Positions 9,268 to 20,259 of a stretch of 64,000 bases of DNA are shown here, in pieces. The DNA is from Corylus avellana (taxonomy: Eukaryota > Streptophyta > Magnoliopsida > Fagales > Betulaceae). Position numbers and translations under genes: made by a program. The DNA lies in assembly GCF_901000735.1 (NCBI RefSeq), contig NC_081551.1:12439604-12503603 (forward strand). The letters are read 5' to 3'. Within the stretch, counting starts at the first letter, position 1; each line of letters starts with the position of its first letter. The notes under the pieces are model-generated. The model ran no database searches. It had not been told where the DNA came from and was given only the letters and a program-made list of their open reading frames with translations.

Positions 9268-9989
9268 CTGAACGCACAGCCAATGGGTCTATTTTCGGGT
9301 TAAAAAGTACACTAAAGTCCAAATTTTATGAGAAGGAAGCCACACCAAGAAATGGAAATACAAGCAACACCAAACCTCAAATATCTACTGCCCTTTCATT
9401 TTTACCTGTCTTTTTTAATTTTTCTTTGAATCCTTGGATGAGTTTACTTTTCTACGAATTATATGTATTTTGAACTAGTTCCTCTCTTTTTGTTTTCTTT
9501 TATCTTTTACTTTGTTTGAATCCTTGGGCATAAGAAATTTAGGGATAAATGTTAAATTAGTCCAAGTAGTTTCAGGTTTTGACAATTAGTTTTTTCAGGG
9601 TTTGAAAATATGGAGTTAAAAAAAAAAATCCGAACAGGTTTATATATATATATATAAAAGAAGAAAAAATAAGAGGTAGTTGGACCACTCCCTCTTGTCA
9701 GCTGGGGCTGGCCAAACCACCCATGGCCATTTTGCTTGGTTGGGTATTGATTATGTAGTAGAGGAACTAGATTTAGTTTTGAAATTTGGGGTTTCTCTGC
9801 TCTCATCCGGACCCTGCAGCTAGGCCAAGCATGCACCAAGTTGTACAATTCTTGGAGGGTGATGTTCCTCTTCCAGAGTTATCATCGCTTGCCCCTCTGT
9901 GCCAGCGGCTTAACATTTGCACATAAGAGAGGTTTCACTGATTTTGCCATGTCCCATTCGTCTTCAATGGACACGTTGTTCATGCATTC
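9268..9989. other. Upstream flank of the auxilin-like gene, non-coding
   Basis: No gene recognised. T-rich tracts at 9165-9190 and 9400-9530 and a (TA)n run at about 9642-9657 are the only features. Confidence 0.45.
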
Positions 9990-10111
9990 CTCTTATGTTA
10001 CAGAATCGCTAATTCAATGGATTGGCTCTAGGGGTTGTTTAGTCACCTCCCTCTTATGTTACAGAATCACTAATTCAATGGATGGGCTTTAGGGGTTGTT
10101 CGGCCACCTCC
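9990..10111. repeat. 61-bp tandem duplication
   Basis: A unit starting CTCTTATGTTACAGAATC and running through AATTCAATGGAT and AGGGGTTGTT occurs at 9990-10050 and 10051-10111 with few mismatches. The second copy is followed by GGCC-rich sequence resembling the core of the adjacent MITE. Confidence 0.75.
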
Positions 10112-10176
10112 GTTTGGCCGAAGGGGTGGCTCAACAACTCCTTCATTTTTTTTTTTAGGTTTATATATATATATAT

Positions 10177-11240
10177 TGGAAAAACTTTAATTAATCTCTT
10201 AAGCTTTTATTATTTTTTCAATTACCCTCTGAAGTTCAAAAACTCTCAATTTATATATCGAACTTTCAATTTTTTTTCAATGTCACCCTCGGTTAGATTT
10301 TTCGCTAAATCCTAAGAGATGGGTATCGAAATGACCAAAATACCCCCTTAAAAAAAATTGTAAAGATTCAGGAGTTGCCACGATTTAACGAAATTTGAAA
10401 AAATGCCCAAGCCTGAATCTTTATAATTTTTTTTATTTTTTTATAATAAAAAATAGGGAAGTTATATCAAAACACTTTGGGTAATCACGCCAAAAAAAAT
10501 TTGTCCCTAAGTTTTTTTTTTCGATAATTTATTCCTGGGTCAATCGAAATGCCACAAAAATCCATACCATCAAATTTTTTTAATTGCCGTTAAATTGGTC
10601 GAAACGTATCGTTTTGCCACGTCAGTATAATAATTTTTTATTAATTTAATTTAAAAATTAATAAAAAAAATAGAAAAGGTGGTAGGAAGCCACCCTTGGC
10701 CACCCCCATGGGTGGACTGCAAGCCACCCCAAGGGTGGTTAGGGGTGGCCTCCCAAGGGGTGGCTACGAACCACCCAAAACCACCCAAGGGGTGGCCGCA
10801 AACCACCCTCAGAGTGGTTTTGAAGGCCACCCCTAACCACCTAAGGGGTGGCTCGTAGGCCTCCCCTTGGGTGGTTAGCGGTGGCCCGCAAGCCACCCCT
10901 AACAACCCTTGGGATGGTTGCAATCTAACAGCAGTTAAAAAATTTTGACTATAGAGATTTTCTTGGCATTTCAATTAACCCAATGAGTAAATTGTCAAAA
11001 AAAAAAAAAAAAAAACTTAGGGACAAAAAATTTTTGGCGTGCTTACCCAAGGTGTTTTGATATAATTTCCCTAAAAAATAAGGATATTTTGATAATTTTG
11101 ACAAAATTTAACAAAAAAACCTAACAAAGAAATGACATTGCAAAAAATTAGAAGTTCAATACACTAAATTGAGAGCTTTCAAAATTTGAGGGGATAATTC
11201 CAAAAGTTATGGAAGTTTATGGGGTTAAGTGAAGTTTCCC
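10177..11240. mobile_element. Outer foldback element (host of the inner MITE)
   Basis: The sequences on the two sides of the inner MITE are inverted copies of each other. The left side runs GGAAAAACTTTAATTAAT...CTCTCAATTTATATA. The right side, on the opposite strand, runs GGGAAACTTCACTTAAC...CTCTCAATTTAGTG. Without the insertion the element is about 440 bp, with arms of roughly 200 bp. Identity of the arms is moderate. The exact ends and the target duplication are uncertain. Confidence 0.6.
10456..11071. mobile_element. Mutator-like MITE, 616 bp, 9-bp TSD
   Basis: Flanked by a perfect 9-bp repeat TAAAAAATA (10447-10455 and 11072-11080). Its ends are long inverted repeats of roughly 150 bp (GGGAAGTTATATCAAAACAC against GGGAAATTATATCAAAACAC). 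A 9-bp target duplication with long terminal inverted repeats indicates a Mutator-like non-autonomous element. The centre (10680-10930) is GC-rich and made of direct and inverted GGGGTGGC/GCCACCCC units. It has no coding capacity. Confidence 0.9.
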
Positions 11241-11503
11241 TGATATTTTTATATTTAGTTTTTTGAATATTTTTTAAGAAGTAACACATGTCACAATATG
11301 ATTGATGCTGATGTGGCACATCAACAAATCTTTTCAACTTTTATAACAGCAAAGACCTTCTCTTTTTTCTTATCTCTAGGAGTGTTGAATCACTTTTAAA
11401 CAAAAGCATGTTTAGCTTATGATGATGATGATTTAATGCTAGATATACCAATATGTATATGACCGAATGGAATAGAGCATATGTATGCCATTACAGCTAG
11501 AAT

Positions 11504-12770
11504 TGTAACACCCCGAAAATTTAATTAACTGGTAATTAAATTATCGAGCGCTTCCTAGACTTATTTACTAAACTAATAGGTCCATAGGGATCTATATTCC
11601 TCAATTAGAATAATAAGGGGTAATTACATTTTTCCCCCATAAACTACAACACTATGTCAATTTCCCTCATAAACTACCAACCTTATTGCCAGACCCCATT
11701 AGACTACCCTTTTCTTTCCAAAACCCCCCTTCCGTCAATCAAACTCATTAAATCAAACGGTCAACCCGTCACGTGTGCCCCACATGCCATTTTATCAATT
11801 TCTATCCTGCTTTTGCCCTCACTTTGGACTGTTAAACCAAGCTAGAACATTTTACTATACTCACCATGTGTAAGTGCATGGTTAAATGAGAAAAAAAAAA
11901 TTCAACAATCGCATGCCTCATCAAAAAAAAGCTGTGGGTTTTTTTTTTTTTTTTTTCTTATTTCAAGTAGAAATGTCATGTTCACTGAAGAGTGAAGCAA
12001 CATCTGTGGAGCCCATGTGCCGTTGTGGAGTACTTGCATGTTTGAAGACTTGCTCTACGAAGGAAAATTAAGGACGGAGGTTTTACGGTTGCATAAATTA
12101 TGCTGTAAGATTTTGAAATTTCTCTACTTTTCTCTTCTTTTCTCTTCTTATTCATAATGGGTAACATTTTTTTGTTCAATAATTGGATAAATTGTAGATG
12201 GGTAACCCATAATTTTTTTTTTTAAGAAATGTATAATGTTGCATGTGCTTTATAAACAACTGAGTTCACCATTTAATGACGAGTACGTCATGTTCATTTA
12301 TACTCACTAAGTCGTCAGACTTACCCTTGTATTCTTTTCATTTTTTCTCCATATGTACAACTATGCTGTTATAGATAGTTTAGCAGAAGATGGATACCGT
12401 GGAGCATCCGGTTATCTTAGAGGATTCGACCCGGGAGATGCTTAAGGACTTATTGCAAGCTTAGGCGAATACTCATCGTAACTAGTAATTTTGAGTTATA
12501 TTGTAGTCTTAGAGCTTTTATGCATGCTTGTATATTAAGGTATAACATGAATCCCTTGTAAAGATGATGGTGTGTATTAGTATGATTTTGATGTTCTTTG
12601 GTAAATGCTCTGGCTGTAATAATTAATGCTTATAGAATCTTTTTATTTCTGCTATTTAGTATCCTCTGTTTTTTAGGATTAGAGGTCCCTGAGTCTTGTT
12701 TGGAGTGCAATAAGGCTAGGAGATGAACCGTGAAATTAATTACCAGTTAATTAATTTATGGGGCGTTACA
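11504..12770. mobile_element. TGTAACACC-bounded element, probable Gypsy solo LTR
   Basis: It starts TGTAACACCCCGAAAATTTA and ends, on the other strand, TGTAACGCCCCATAAATTAA. The two ends are inverted copies over about 39 bp including TTAATTAACTGGTAATTAA. TGTAACACC...GGGGCGTTACA ends are common in chromovirus-type (Tekay/Del) LTRs, hence the call, but a 39-bp terminal inverted repeat would also fit a DNA transposon. I could not find a matching flanking duplication. No ORF of note. Confidence 0.55.
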
Positions 12771-12942
12771 AAAGCACACATACAAACTCCCAATCCATCA
12801 TATAAGACAACTTCAATAATTAGTATAACACAGGTTGGTAATAATGAGAAATAATGAGAGATTCATAAAGAGCGCAATAAGTGTTTGAAAAAAGCACTCA
12901 ACAAGATCTAGGGAGAGAGCACTCCAAAAGAAAGACACACAA

Positions 12943-12977
<35 letters not shown>

Positions 12978-13032
12978 ACTATAAAAGCAAGGGACAAAAA
13001 TAAAACAAAACGAAAAATACCCAAAGCATGCA
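12771..13032. other. Copia internal region or flank, unresolved
   Basis: It contains a (CA)n run and an A run (about 12938-12979). It lies downstream of the gag start on the minus strand, but I cannot recognise gag sequence in it. Confidence 0.35.
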
Positions 13033-13215
13033 CTAGAATGCAATAAGATAAGCAACAAAACTTCTAGTCATGCTAAACAAAAATGGACAAATAAACCTCT
13101 TAAACATGACTCTGAAACGAACCTTCCAAAGTGCAAAATCACTTCCAATGAAAATGGAAGGAGCACTTGGAACAGAGGTAGATCGTCTCAAAACAATGGG
13201 GGTCATTGAACACAC
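13033..13215 (-). pseudogene. Copia gag N-terminus, truncated
   Basis: Read on the minus strand, just after the 5' LTR and primer-binding site, it encodes MCSMTPIVLRR and then PSIFIGSDFALWKVRFRVMF, the usual gag start of plant Copia elements (F-x-G-x-N/D-F-x-x-WK-x-R-x). It stops after about 60 codons. In intact relatives the gag continues with a UBN2-type domain, which is missing here. The call depends on the motif and on its position after LTR and PBS. Confidence 0.65.
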
Positions 13216-13248
13216 TTAGGACGTTAGTCCAAAACTAAGTGAACTAGG

Positions 13249-13260
13249 CTTTGATACCAA
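13249..13260 (-). promoter_or_regulatory. Copia primer-binding site (initiator tRNA-Met)
   Basis: On the minus strand TTGGTATCAAAG starts one base after the LTR end. It matches the TGGTATCAGAGC site complementary to the 3' end of initiator tRNA-Met, with one change. Confidence 0.8.
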
Positions 13261-13911
13261 TTGAAAGAACAATGAAGATCGTGTTCTACCCCCAAATTGC
13301 TAAATAAACAAAATATGGAACTAAGCCATTCAACAAACATATAATATGCACAATGGAATTTAAAGCAACATCACCACAAAGTTAAATGCATATGCAATTT
13401 ATATAACCAAAATAAATAGCTATACTTAAAAATAAAGAACATTCACACAACCACAACACAACATTTGTTGACGAAGTGGAAAAACCTTTGAGCACCTCAA
13501 AGAAAAAATCACTCAAGGGCAGCCAAACCCGGGAAATCACTATATCAAGATTCAAAGTTATAAAATAGACGATACTCTCTCCCTTGAGGACCTCTAAACT
13601 TAGTAAGAACAACAAGCTTACCAGATTGTCTCCATCGTGACCATTTTCAAGCAATGCATCTCCTTACCGACCCTTCGGTAGACTTCCTTGCAGTTGAGTG
13701 ATGTGTATGGTGTGGCTTGAAATCAACGAAAAACAAAAAACCCAAGTGAGAAAGCACGAAGCTTTTTAGGCAGCCTTACTTGGTACACAAAACAGTGAAG
13801 GGTATCACTTCCATGAGTGATAGTAGCAACCCTTTCTTCACCGAGAACCTCCAAGCTCAAAGGAGCATAAATGAAAATGAAGAGGTTCAAAGAGTTTTGC
13901 ATAAATAAGAC

Positions 13912-13923
13912 AGGTATTTATAG
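13912..13923 (-). promoter_or_regulatory. LTR TATA box
   Basis: TCTATAAATACC on the minus strand, within the Copia LTR and oriented with it. Confidence 0.55.
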
Positions 13924-14129
13924 ATCTACAACTTTACTTCTTTTCGTCCTAACGGGGATTTTCTTCCGTTAGGACGAGAAGGCCAAAATTTGATATTTTG
14001 AGCCATTCCCATCATAACGAGAGTTAATCCTCGTTAGGACACAAAGAGTAAAAAAGTAGATCTAAATACCTGTCACGAGCCTGTCATGACGCACCTTCTA
14101 ACCAGAAAACAAAAGCTTCAACTTTGCTC

Positions 14130-14400
14130 CCATTACTTGTCCCGTTCTGACAAGATTCCTGAATAGAAACCAGGGAGTCCAACTTTGCTCTTGTTACATG
14201 TCTCGTTCTGACAAGGTTCCCGACGAGGAAATAGTAACCTCCCGTTACATGTCCCGTCCTGACGAGGTTCCTGATGAGGAACCAATAGCTCCCCGTTACA
14301 TATTCCGTTCTAACTCAACTTCTAACGGAGAAACAAAGACTTCCCATTACATGTCCCGTCCTGACGGGGTTCCTGACAAGAAACCAAAGAGCACTCCTTC
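14130..14400. repeat. Tandem array inside Copia LTR
   Basis: Imperfect units of about 50-60 bp, each with TTACATGTCCCGTCCTGACG followed by AGGTTCCTGA and a GAGGAA motif, repeat four or five times. Because units stay near a multiple of three, one plus-strand frame (14198-14542) reads as a repeating YMSRPDEVPDEEP-type peptide. A weaker version of the array occurs in copy 2 (40720-40870). Confidence 0.75.
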
Positions 14401-14550
14401 AGTGCCGTCACGAGCTCGTTGTGACGCCCCATCCAACAAGGAAGGCAAGAACTCTAACAACCATCCAATCTTCACCTCGACACTTGGGGAAGAACGGAAA
14501 AATACAAACAAATGTTTTGATCATTCAATCAGGCCAAACTAAACCTAACA

Positions 14551-14985
14551 CATTCGATTAAAGTGGCCCCGAATGAATGATAGTGCATTATTGTGTTGTT
14601 GGTTGTTGATCCCCATTAATTGTTTTTTTATTATTATTATTCATTGTCCAAATAACTCTAATTACCAACACACCAAATGTAACCTTGTAGTCACTGTCTA
14701 CACATGTAGCATAAGAACTTGACCAAATTAAGAAATATCAACATTGACCACTTTTGGTTGATTAAGAGGTTTGCTTTATAACAAAATGAATCAATATAGT
14801 TTTAGACCTTGATTTTTTTTTCTTCATTTTTTGGAGCTTCTCTTGTATAGTTACTCTGTGCTATAGAGGTGCCCACTTTTCAATCTTTTCTTTTATAAAT
14901 TACTTGGTGTAAAGAATGTGCCTTTCTCACTCACACATCAAATATCATTGAAATTACAAGTCTACTGCTCTTAAAATAAAATGGT
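14551..14985. other. Spacer, nothing recognised
   Basis: AT-rich sequence between the Copia LTR and the Athila-type solo LTR, with no gene or repeat that I can name. Confidence 0.45.
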
Positions 14986-16343
14986 TGATAAGTGTTAAAA
15001 TATTCATATTTTCAGCCCTTAACTTGCATGTTTTAATCCTTTGGTTTTAGTTAATTAGGCCATTTTAATTTCTTTTTGTGTTTTTCATGTTTTTACAGGC
15101 TTTTGGAAGAAAATGAAGTAAAACTGGGTGATTTGGGCATAAAGAGAGAAGATGGGAAAAGTTGGAACTCCCTGATATTGTGAACAATCGCAGGGTACCT
15201 GCGATCGAGCGCAGTACTCGAGAGGACATAGCATAAAGCAAGCTAGGAACGATCGAGCGCATCCCAGAAGAAGGATCGATCGCAGACCTGCGATTGAGCA
15301 CACACGAGCTGTGATCGAGCGCACCTATGCGCAGGAGACAAACCAAGGTGGAGGCTAAGATGTCCCTGTTTCCATATTAGGGTTTTCCAACTCCCAATTG
15401 TAATAGAATTGAAACCCTACGAAATCCCTAGGGCTTACTACTTTTCCAAGGACTTCTAAAGCCTATAAATAGACTCTTAAGCCTTTAGAATAGAAGACGT
15501 TTGCAATGAGAGAATAGGAGCTCGTCAAGTTCAAGTCTCGGGTTTATTCTTTTCCTTTCTTTTATTTTATTTTATGAAGATGTTCAACATCAACTTTATG
15601 TGTAGCTAATTTAATTAGTAGGGCTTGATTGAAGCCCTAGTTATGTTTTGTTAATATTTCAATATTGGCGCCTTTGTGATGATCTTGTTGTGCTATTTAA
15701 CTTGATTAATACCTGCTTGCATGAATTCCTCATATATGTGTGCCTGATCAACATATGCATGTGGTATGTACTAGTTAGTTAAATCATTTTGGATGGCTGA
15801 GTCCTGGGTTTAACATAAGTAACAAAAGATATCCACGCCGGGTTCTTGGGTTATTCAACATGGGGAACCGGGAGTATATGCCATGCCCTAGGCCTCGTGT
15901 GTTTGTCGATTTCCACAGAACATATGCTTTCCTAAGGAACAACTTAGTATAAATCATGCTAAATCCCTTAGGAATGAAACGAGTTAGAGTATATGCCATG
16001 CCTAACTTGTTGCTTAGGAAAATCTATATCTTTAGGAGTATACACCATACCCTAAGGTTGACAAACATTAGATATGCATAACCTGATCAAAGCATTGGCA
16101 TATTGTTATTTTAGCTAAATATAATTAGTGGTGGATATCCAAGCCCTACCCTTTATTATCATCACTTCAAAAATCAATCTTTGTTTTGCTTTTGCTTAAG
16201 GAATCTATTTTTAAACATAAATTCAGCAATCCTCGTGGGAATGATCCTGTACTTGCACCATATTCTACTATGTTGACCTTGTGCACTTGTAGGTAAAACG
16301 TACAAATTATTATCTATTAATTTAGGTAATATTTTGCACAACA
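14986..16343 (+). mobile_element. Athila-like solo LTR 1
   Basis: 1358 bp from TGATAAGTGTTAAAATATTC to ATTTTGCACAACA, matching the LTRs of the full element at 49503-61419. Flanks are ATGGT (14981-14985) and ATGGC (16344-16348), a target duplication with one mismatch. It contains the GATCGAGCGCA motif cluster (15180-15330) and a TATA box CTATAAATAGA (15463-15473). No primer-binding site or internal region follows, so it is a solo LTR. Confidence 0.88.
15463..15473 (+). promoter_or_regulatory. LTR TATA box
   Basis: CTATAAATAGA, at the same place as in the other plus-oriented Athila-like LTRs. Confidence 0.6.
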
Positions 16344-16775
16344 ATGGCACTCTAAAATGTCCATCAACATCTAAATTCCAAGAGTTGAGCAATAATCAAT
16401 TAATTTGCTGTAATGGGCACTCTATATGCCTTATTTATTTAGTATGTTTGTACTTAAAAGGGATAGTATCGTATTATAAAACTGTGGGTACCCAAATGGC
16501 AGGTACGTTAGAAATTTTGTTTAATGCATTTATTTTACTTGAGGCACCTTTTAGTTTAAGTTGAATGTGGTTAAAGTAGACTGTTAGTTGAAAGCATGCT
16601 AATTGCCTTGTTTAGTGTTTGGATCTGATTTTATGAATAAATGGTTTCTATTATGTGACCCCCCCTCTCATCCAACATGTCCTCATCACCATCCCCATTT
16701 AATCATAAACTCTTCATAAACTAAACTTATTGTTTACTTTTTAAATTTTTTTAATAGTCATTTATTTTACTCTAA
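16344..16775. other. Spacer, nothing recognised
   Basis: AT-rich sequence with no convincing gene. It may belong to the element into which the solo LTR inserted. Confidence 0.4.
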
Positions 16776-18239
16776 GGCTCTGTTTTTTTCGATGTAAAGT
16801 GGTTTCTAGAAAATGATTTCCACATTTTACGGTGTTTACTGCAACATAAAATAGTGGTGAACGAAAAATATTTTCCTTTTGACTGAAAATTCTTCTTTAA
16901 TTTTCGAAAAATTGTAAACCATTTTTTGACTTTGAGCATCTCATTCTCAAATCGAAGGACCCTTCCAAGAGCCACCCAGGACCTTACCAAGACCCGCCCA
17001 AGACCCCGCCGGGACTTGACCGAGACCTACCCGAGACCCGCCAACAACTTGACTAGGACTTGCCTAGGAACCGCTCAGGACCCCACTGGGTCTTGCCCGG
17101 GACCCGACCAGACTTGGATGGGACCCGCCTGGACTTGCCTAGGACCTGCTCGAGACTTGACCAAGACTCGCCTACGACCCGCCTGGGACTTGACTGAGAC
17201 ACAACCGAACCCGCCCGAGACCTTGTCGGGACTTGACTAGGACCCGCCTAGGACCCCGCCGAGACATGACCGGGACCTGCCCAACACCCGCCCAGGACTT
17301 GACCGAGACCCGCCTAGGACTAGACTGGGACTTGCTCGGGACCCGCCCGGGACCCCGCTGGAACATGCCCGAGACTCGCCCGGGACTTGACCGGCACTCG
17401 CCCGGAACCCGCTGGGACTTGACTAAGACCCAACTGGACCTGCCCGAGACATGACCAGGACTCGCCTGGGACCTGACTAGGGCCCGCTTAAGACCTGCCT
17501 AGGACCCACCCGGGACCTGACCAAGACCCGCTCGGGACCTGACCGGACCTCCATTGGACCTGCCCAAGGCCTACTCGAACTTGTCAGGAACTGCCCGGGA
17601 CTTGCTTGGGACCCGCCCTGGACTTGATTGGGACCCGCCTGGGACCCTGCCGAGACTTGACTGGGACTTGCCCAGGTCCCGCCTGTGACTCGTCGGAAAA
17701 TATTTTCATCAAAAAATATTTTCAGCGGAAAACATTTTCCTTGAAAATGATTTCCTAGAAAACATTTTTCGGCATTTGGCATGTATGGAAAATCAGCTGG
17801 GTCCCCCAACGTTGGAAAAATTTTTCAACATAAAACATTTTCTTGGAAAACATTTTTTGGTATTTGGTGTGTACGCAAAATCATATTAAACACTAAATTA
17901 CGAAAATGTCCCTGTCAAGTCTTGGGTGGATCCTGCCAGGGTCTCAGGCTGATCCCGATGGGGTCCTGATAAGGGCTAGGTGAGGTCCGGGCGGGTCCTA
18001 GGTGAGTCCTAATGGGGTCCTTACGGGACTCGGTTCGGACACCTCTAAGACTTGGTAAGGAGTTTTTCGTAATTTAGAGTTTAATATGATTTAATGAAAT
18101 ATATACATATATTAAAAAAAATGATTTTCCATGCATGGTAAATGCCGTAAAATGTTTTATGCAGAAAACATTTTCAAGAAAAATGACTTTCCTGAAAATA
18201 TTTTCCGACCAACCATTTTACATCGAAAGAAACAGAGCC
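16776..18239. mobile_element. PIF/Harbinger-like non-autonomous element with minisatellite
   Basis: Ends are GGCTCTGTTT and AAACAGAGCC, flanked by TAA on both sides (16773-16775 and 18240-18242). This is the 3-bp TWA target duplication of PIF/Harbinger elements. The subterminal parts are inverted copies (tcgatgtaaagtggtt against tcgatgtaaaatggtt) and contain many GGAAAA/TTTTCC blocks. The interior carries a GC-rich minisatellite (16965-17695) and a second GC-rich patch (17915-18050). No transposase gene. Confidence 0.72.
16965..17695. repeat. GC-rich minisatellite of ~11-12 bp units
   Basis: About sixty degenerate units alternate GGGACTTGACC-like and GAGACCCGCCC-like words over 730 bp. Composition changes sharply against the AT-rich arms on either side. 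Long open frames on both strands across it are a by-product of the repeat and encode only TRP/PRDLTETR-like periodic peptides. Confidence 0.85.
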
Positions 18240-18302
18240 TAAGTCTAGTAAAATATCATATCTTGGTTTGTGTTCTGTAGGGTCCAGCATTTCATTCACA
18301 TA

Positions 18303-19505
18303 ATGGCAATTGATGATGTCATTTTTACAGTTCATTATGGGGTTAGGTTTAATAGGCGGTATAAGTGCACGTATGTTGGTGGAAAAATAGGGGTGTTTGA
18401 TGAACCATATGATCTAGACTGTCTTTCATTTATTGAAATTGAAACCATAGTTAAGAGATTTAGATACCAACTAGGTGACTTGATTTATTACCTTCAGCCT
18501 GATAAAGAATTGGATGATGGGTTGGTGCTTCTAACATGTGATGATGATATTGTTAGAATGAGTGAGATCTTTATAGGACATAAAGTTGTGGTGTTGTACA
18601 CTGTGGCATTTGGGCATGGTAATGAAGAAGTATGTGCAAATGATGAGGATGAACCTTGTGATGATGATGAGAGAAGGATGGCTGTTATAAATGACCTATT
18701 TTGGAAGTCATTGATAAGCAGTGACGATGATGCATGGGACGACAAGGCTGAACCTGGGGTCAGTACATCCACTTTTGGGGAGGAGGATGGTGAGGATGAT
18801 GGTGAGGATGGTGAGGAGGATGATGGTGCTAAGGGGGATGGTGAGGACGAGGATGCCGATGAGGAGGATGTTGAGGAAGAGGATGGTGATGCGGAGGTTG
18901 GTGATTATGGGGATGGGGATGGGGATGGTGATGAGGACATGGATGGTGATTATGGTGATGGTGATGAGCATAGTGAATCTACTGACAGGAAACCAAGGAA
19001 CTTCTTAGAAGACCATAAAAGCACTAGGAACACCCCCAAACAAACTCTCAAGTTCTAAACTCATAAACATTATATGAACGGTCATTGAATTAGGCCAATC
19101 TAAAACCTAACATCCTAGTAAGTCCCTTTACCAATGATGATGAGAATGAGGTAGATCGTAGGCCTAGGTGTGCTCCTAATGTTTCAGAGTTTCATGAGGC
19201 CAACATGGTCGACCCTAAACTGACTGTTGGGCAGAAAGTTATTTCAATGAAGCAGTTCAGACAAGCTGTCAAGACATTCAATTTGTTAAGAGGGAAGGAT
19301 ATTGAATTCACTAAAATTGATGGGGGCAGTTTGTAGGAGTTGGAGTGATGGTTGTCCATTGAGAGTTTATGGTGCATTGGTAACAGGTGAGACGACATTC
19401 ATGATTAAGTCATTAAATCCTACTCATCGGAATCCAGCGAATGGAAGCCAAGAAGAAGAAACAGAAAAGACCTGCTTGGCAACATTGATGGGCACTAATG
19501 TTTGA
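18303..19505 (+). pseudogene. MULE (Mutator-like) transposase remnant
   Basis: From the ATG at 18303 the product has the N-terminal domain of plant MuDR-type transposases: HYGVRFNRRYKCTYVGGKIG, then LSFIEIETIVKRFRYQLGDL, then a DDGLVLLTCDDDIVRM segment. A long Asp/Glu/Gly-rich stretch follows, from about residue 110 to 225. The frame ends at 19058 in foreign sequence (see the LTR fragment at 18978-19112). Transposase sequence resumes at about 19121 with KLTVGQKVISMKQFRQAVKT and shifts frame near 19325. It continues SWSDGCPLRVYGAL and TFMIKSLNPTHR, the DUF4371/FLYWCH-side region before the catalytic core. The DDE core and SWIM zinc finger are absent. Clearly dead. Confidence 0.78.
18978..19112 (-). 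repeat. Fragment of Copia LTR family 2 inside the MULE remnant
   Basis: The last bases, GAATTAGGCCAATCTAAAAC then CTAACA, match the outer end of the Copia LTRs (for example GCCAAACTAAACCTAACA at 14533-14550). The start, CTGACAGGAAACCAAGGAAC, resembles 14376-14395. The fragment supplies the C-terminal residues and stop of the MULE frame. The match is short and its left limit is approximate. Confidence 0.5.
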
Positions 19506-20259
19506 GGCTTTTAGACAATATTTTGTTATGAATGACACTTTTGGTTGTAACTTTTTGGGATTTGTTGAACTTTTGGTTGTAACTTTCTGGTTTGGTTAAC
19601 TTTATGGGATGTGTATGTTAGGCCCCTAAAGTAATTGTTTTTTATGTTGTTGTTAGATGGTAGCATGGATCAATTGGGTGGTTTTGGGGATGATATGGAG
19701 AAGTTGTAAATGATGCTAAGCTTATTGTGAATTTGGGAAATATTTTGTGCTGTACTAAATTCAGTGAACTTTAACTTCAATGAAATTCCAAGATGTGAAG
19801 ATCTTTTTGCTATCTTTGGTATAAAGTCTTGTACATTCATTTCACATGTATAGCACTTTTTAATTTGTTTATTGGATTATTGCTTCTTTAGCATATGCTT
19901 TTCCTCCCTACACTTTAATTAATATAAGTGGGTTAGTAATACACTTTTGTTGGACATAATCTAATGAGTTTTATTGATGTCTTCCTTTTCGACTTTTTAA
20001 TTGAAAAAATTAAATAATATGGGCAACCATTTATAGTACACAATTCCTTAGAAATTAAACATTAGCATTAGAAATTAAATGCTCATACTACACATTTCCT
20101 TCGAAATTAAACATTCGTATTAGAAATTAAACATTCACATTAGAAATTAAACCTTCATACTACACATTTTCAAGGTAGCTATTTGTAGTACATATTTCCC
20201 CATTAGATGCACCATAATAGTTCCCCCAAAACACAGCTACAAAGACAACAATAAAAAAA
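19506..20259. other. Non-coding, with short direct repeats
   Basis: Includes a near-duplicated phrase (cttttggttgtaacttt at about 19539 and 19569) and three to four copies of an AGAAATTAAACATTC-like word at 20045-20155. Possibly MULE 3' region. No gene recognised. Confidence 0.45.

Larger units (their letters stand above)
13262..14550 (-). mobile_element. Copia 5' LTR, family 2, copy 1
   Basis: A 1289-bp LTR read on the minus strand from TGTTAGGTTTAG (14550) to TTGTTCTTTCA (13262), followed directly by the primer-binding site. Two more copies in the same orientation lie at 40034-41319 and 41545-42513, and share the phrases gatcgtgttctaccc and accgaccc/ttcggtagactt. A TATA-like TCTATAAATACC sits at 13923-13912. 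The U3 part carries a tandem array at 14130-14400. No matching 3' LTR is in the window. Confidence 0.82.

Noticed and set aside
11504..12770. Confident assignment of the TGTAACACC element to a class
   Set aside because: The ends fit both a chromovirus LTR and a 39-bp-TIR element, and no target duplication was found to decide.
14198..14542. Repeat-peptide frame (YMSRPDEVPDEEP-like) in the Copia LTR
   Set aside because: Explained by the tandem array with near multiple-of-three units; the other LTR copies do not keep it open over the same length.
16926..17809. Several open frames on both strands with TRP/PRDLTETR-like repeats
   Set aside because: They arise from the 11-12-bp minisatellite, which is open in many frames; no protein family fits.
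18721..19008. Open frame rich in Met/Arg/Val overlapping the MULE remnant
   Set aside because: Shadow frame of the GAT/GAG-rich acidic region of the transposase.
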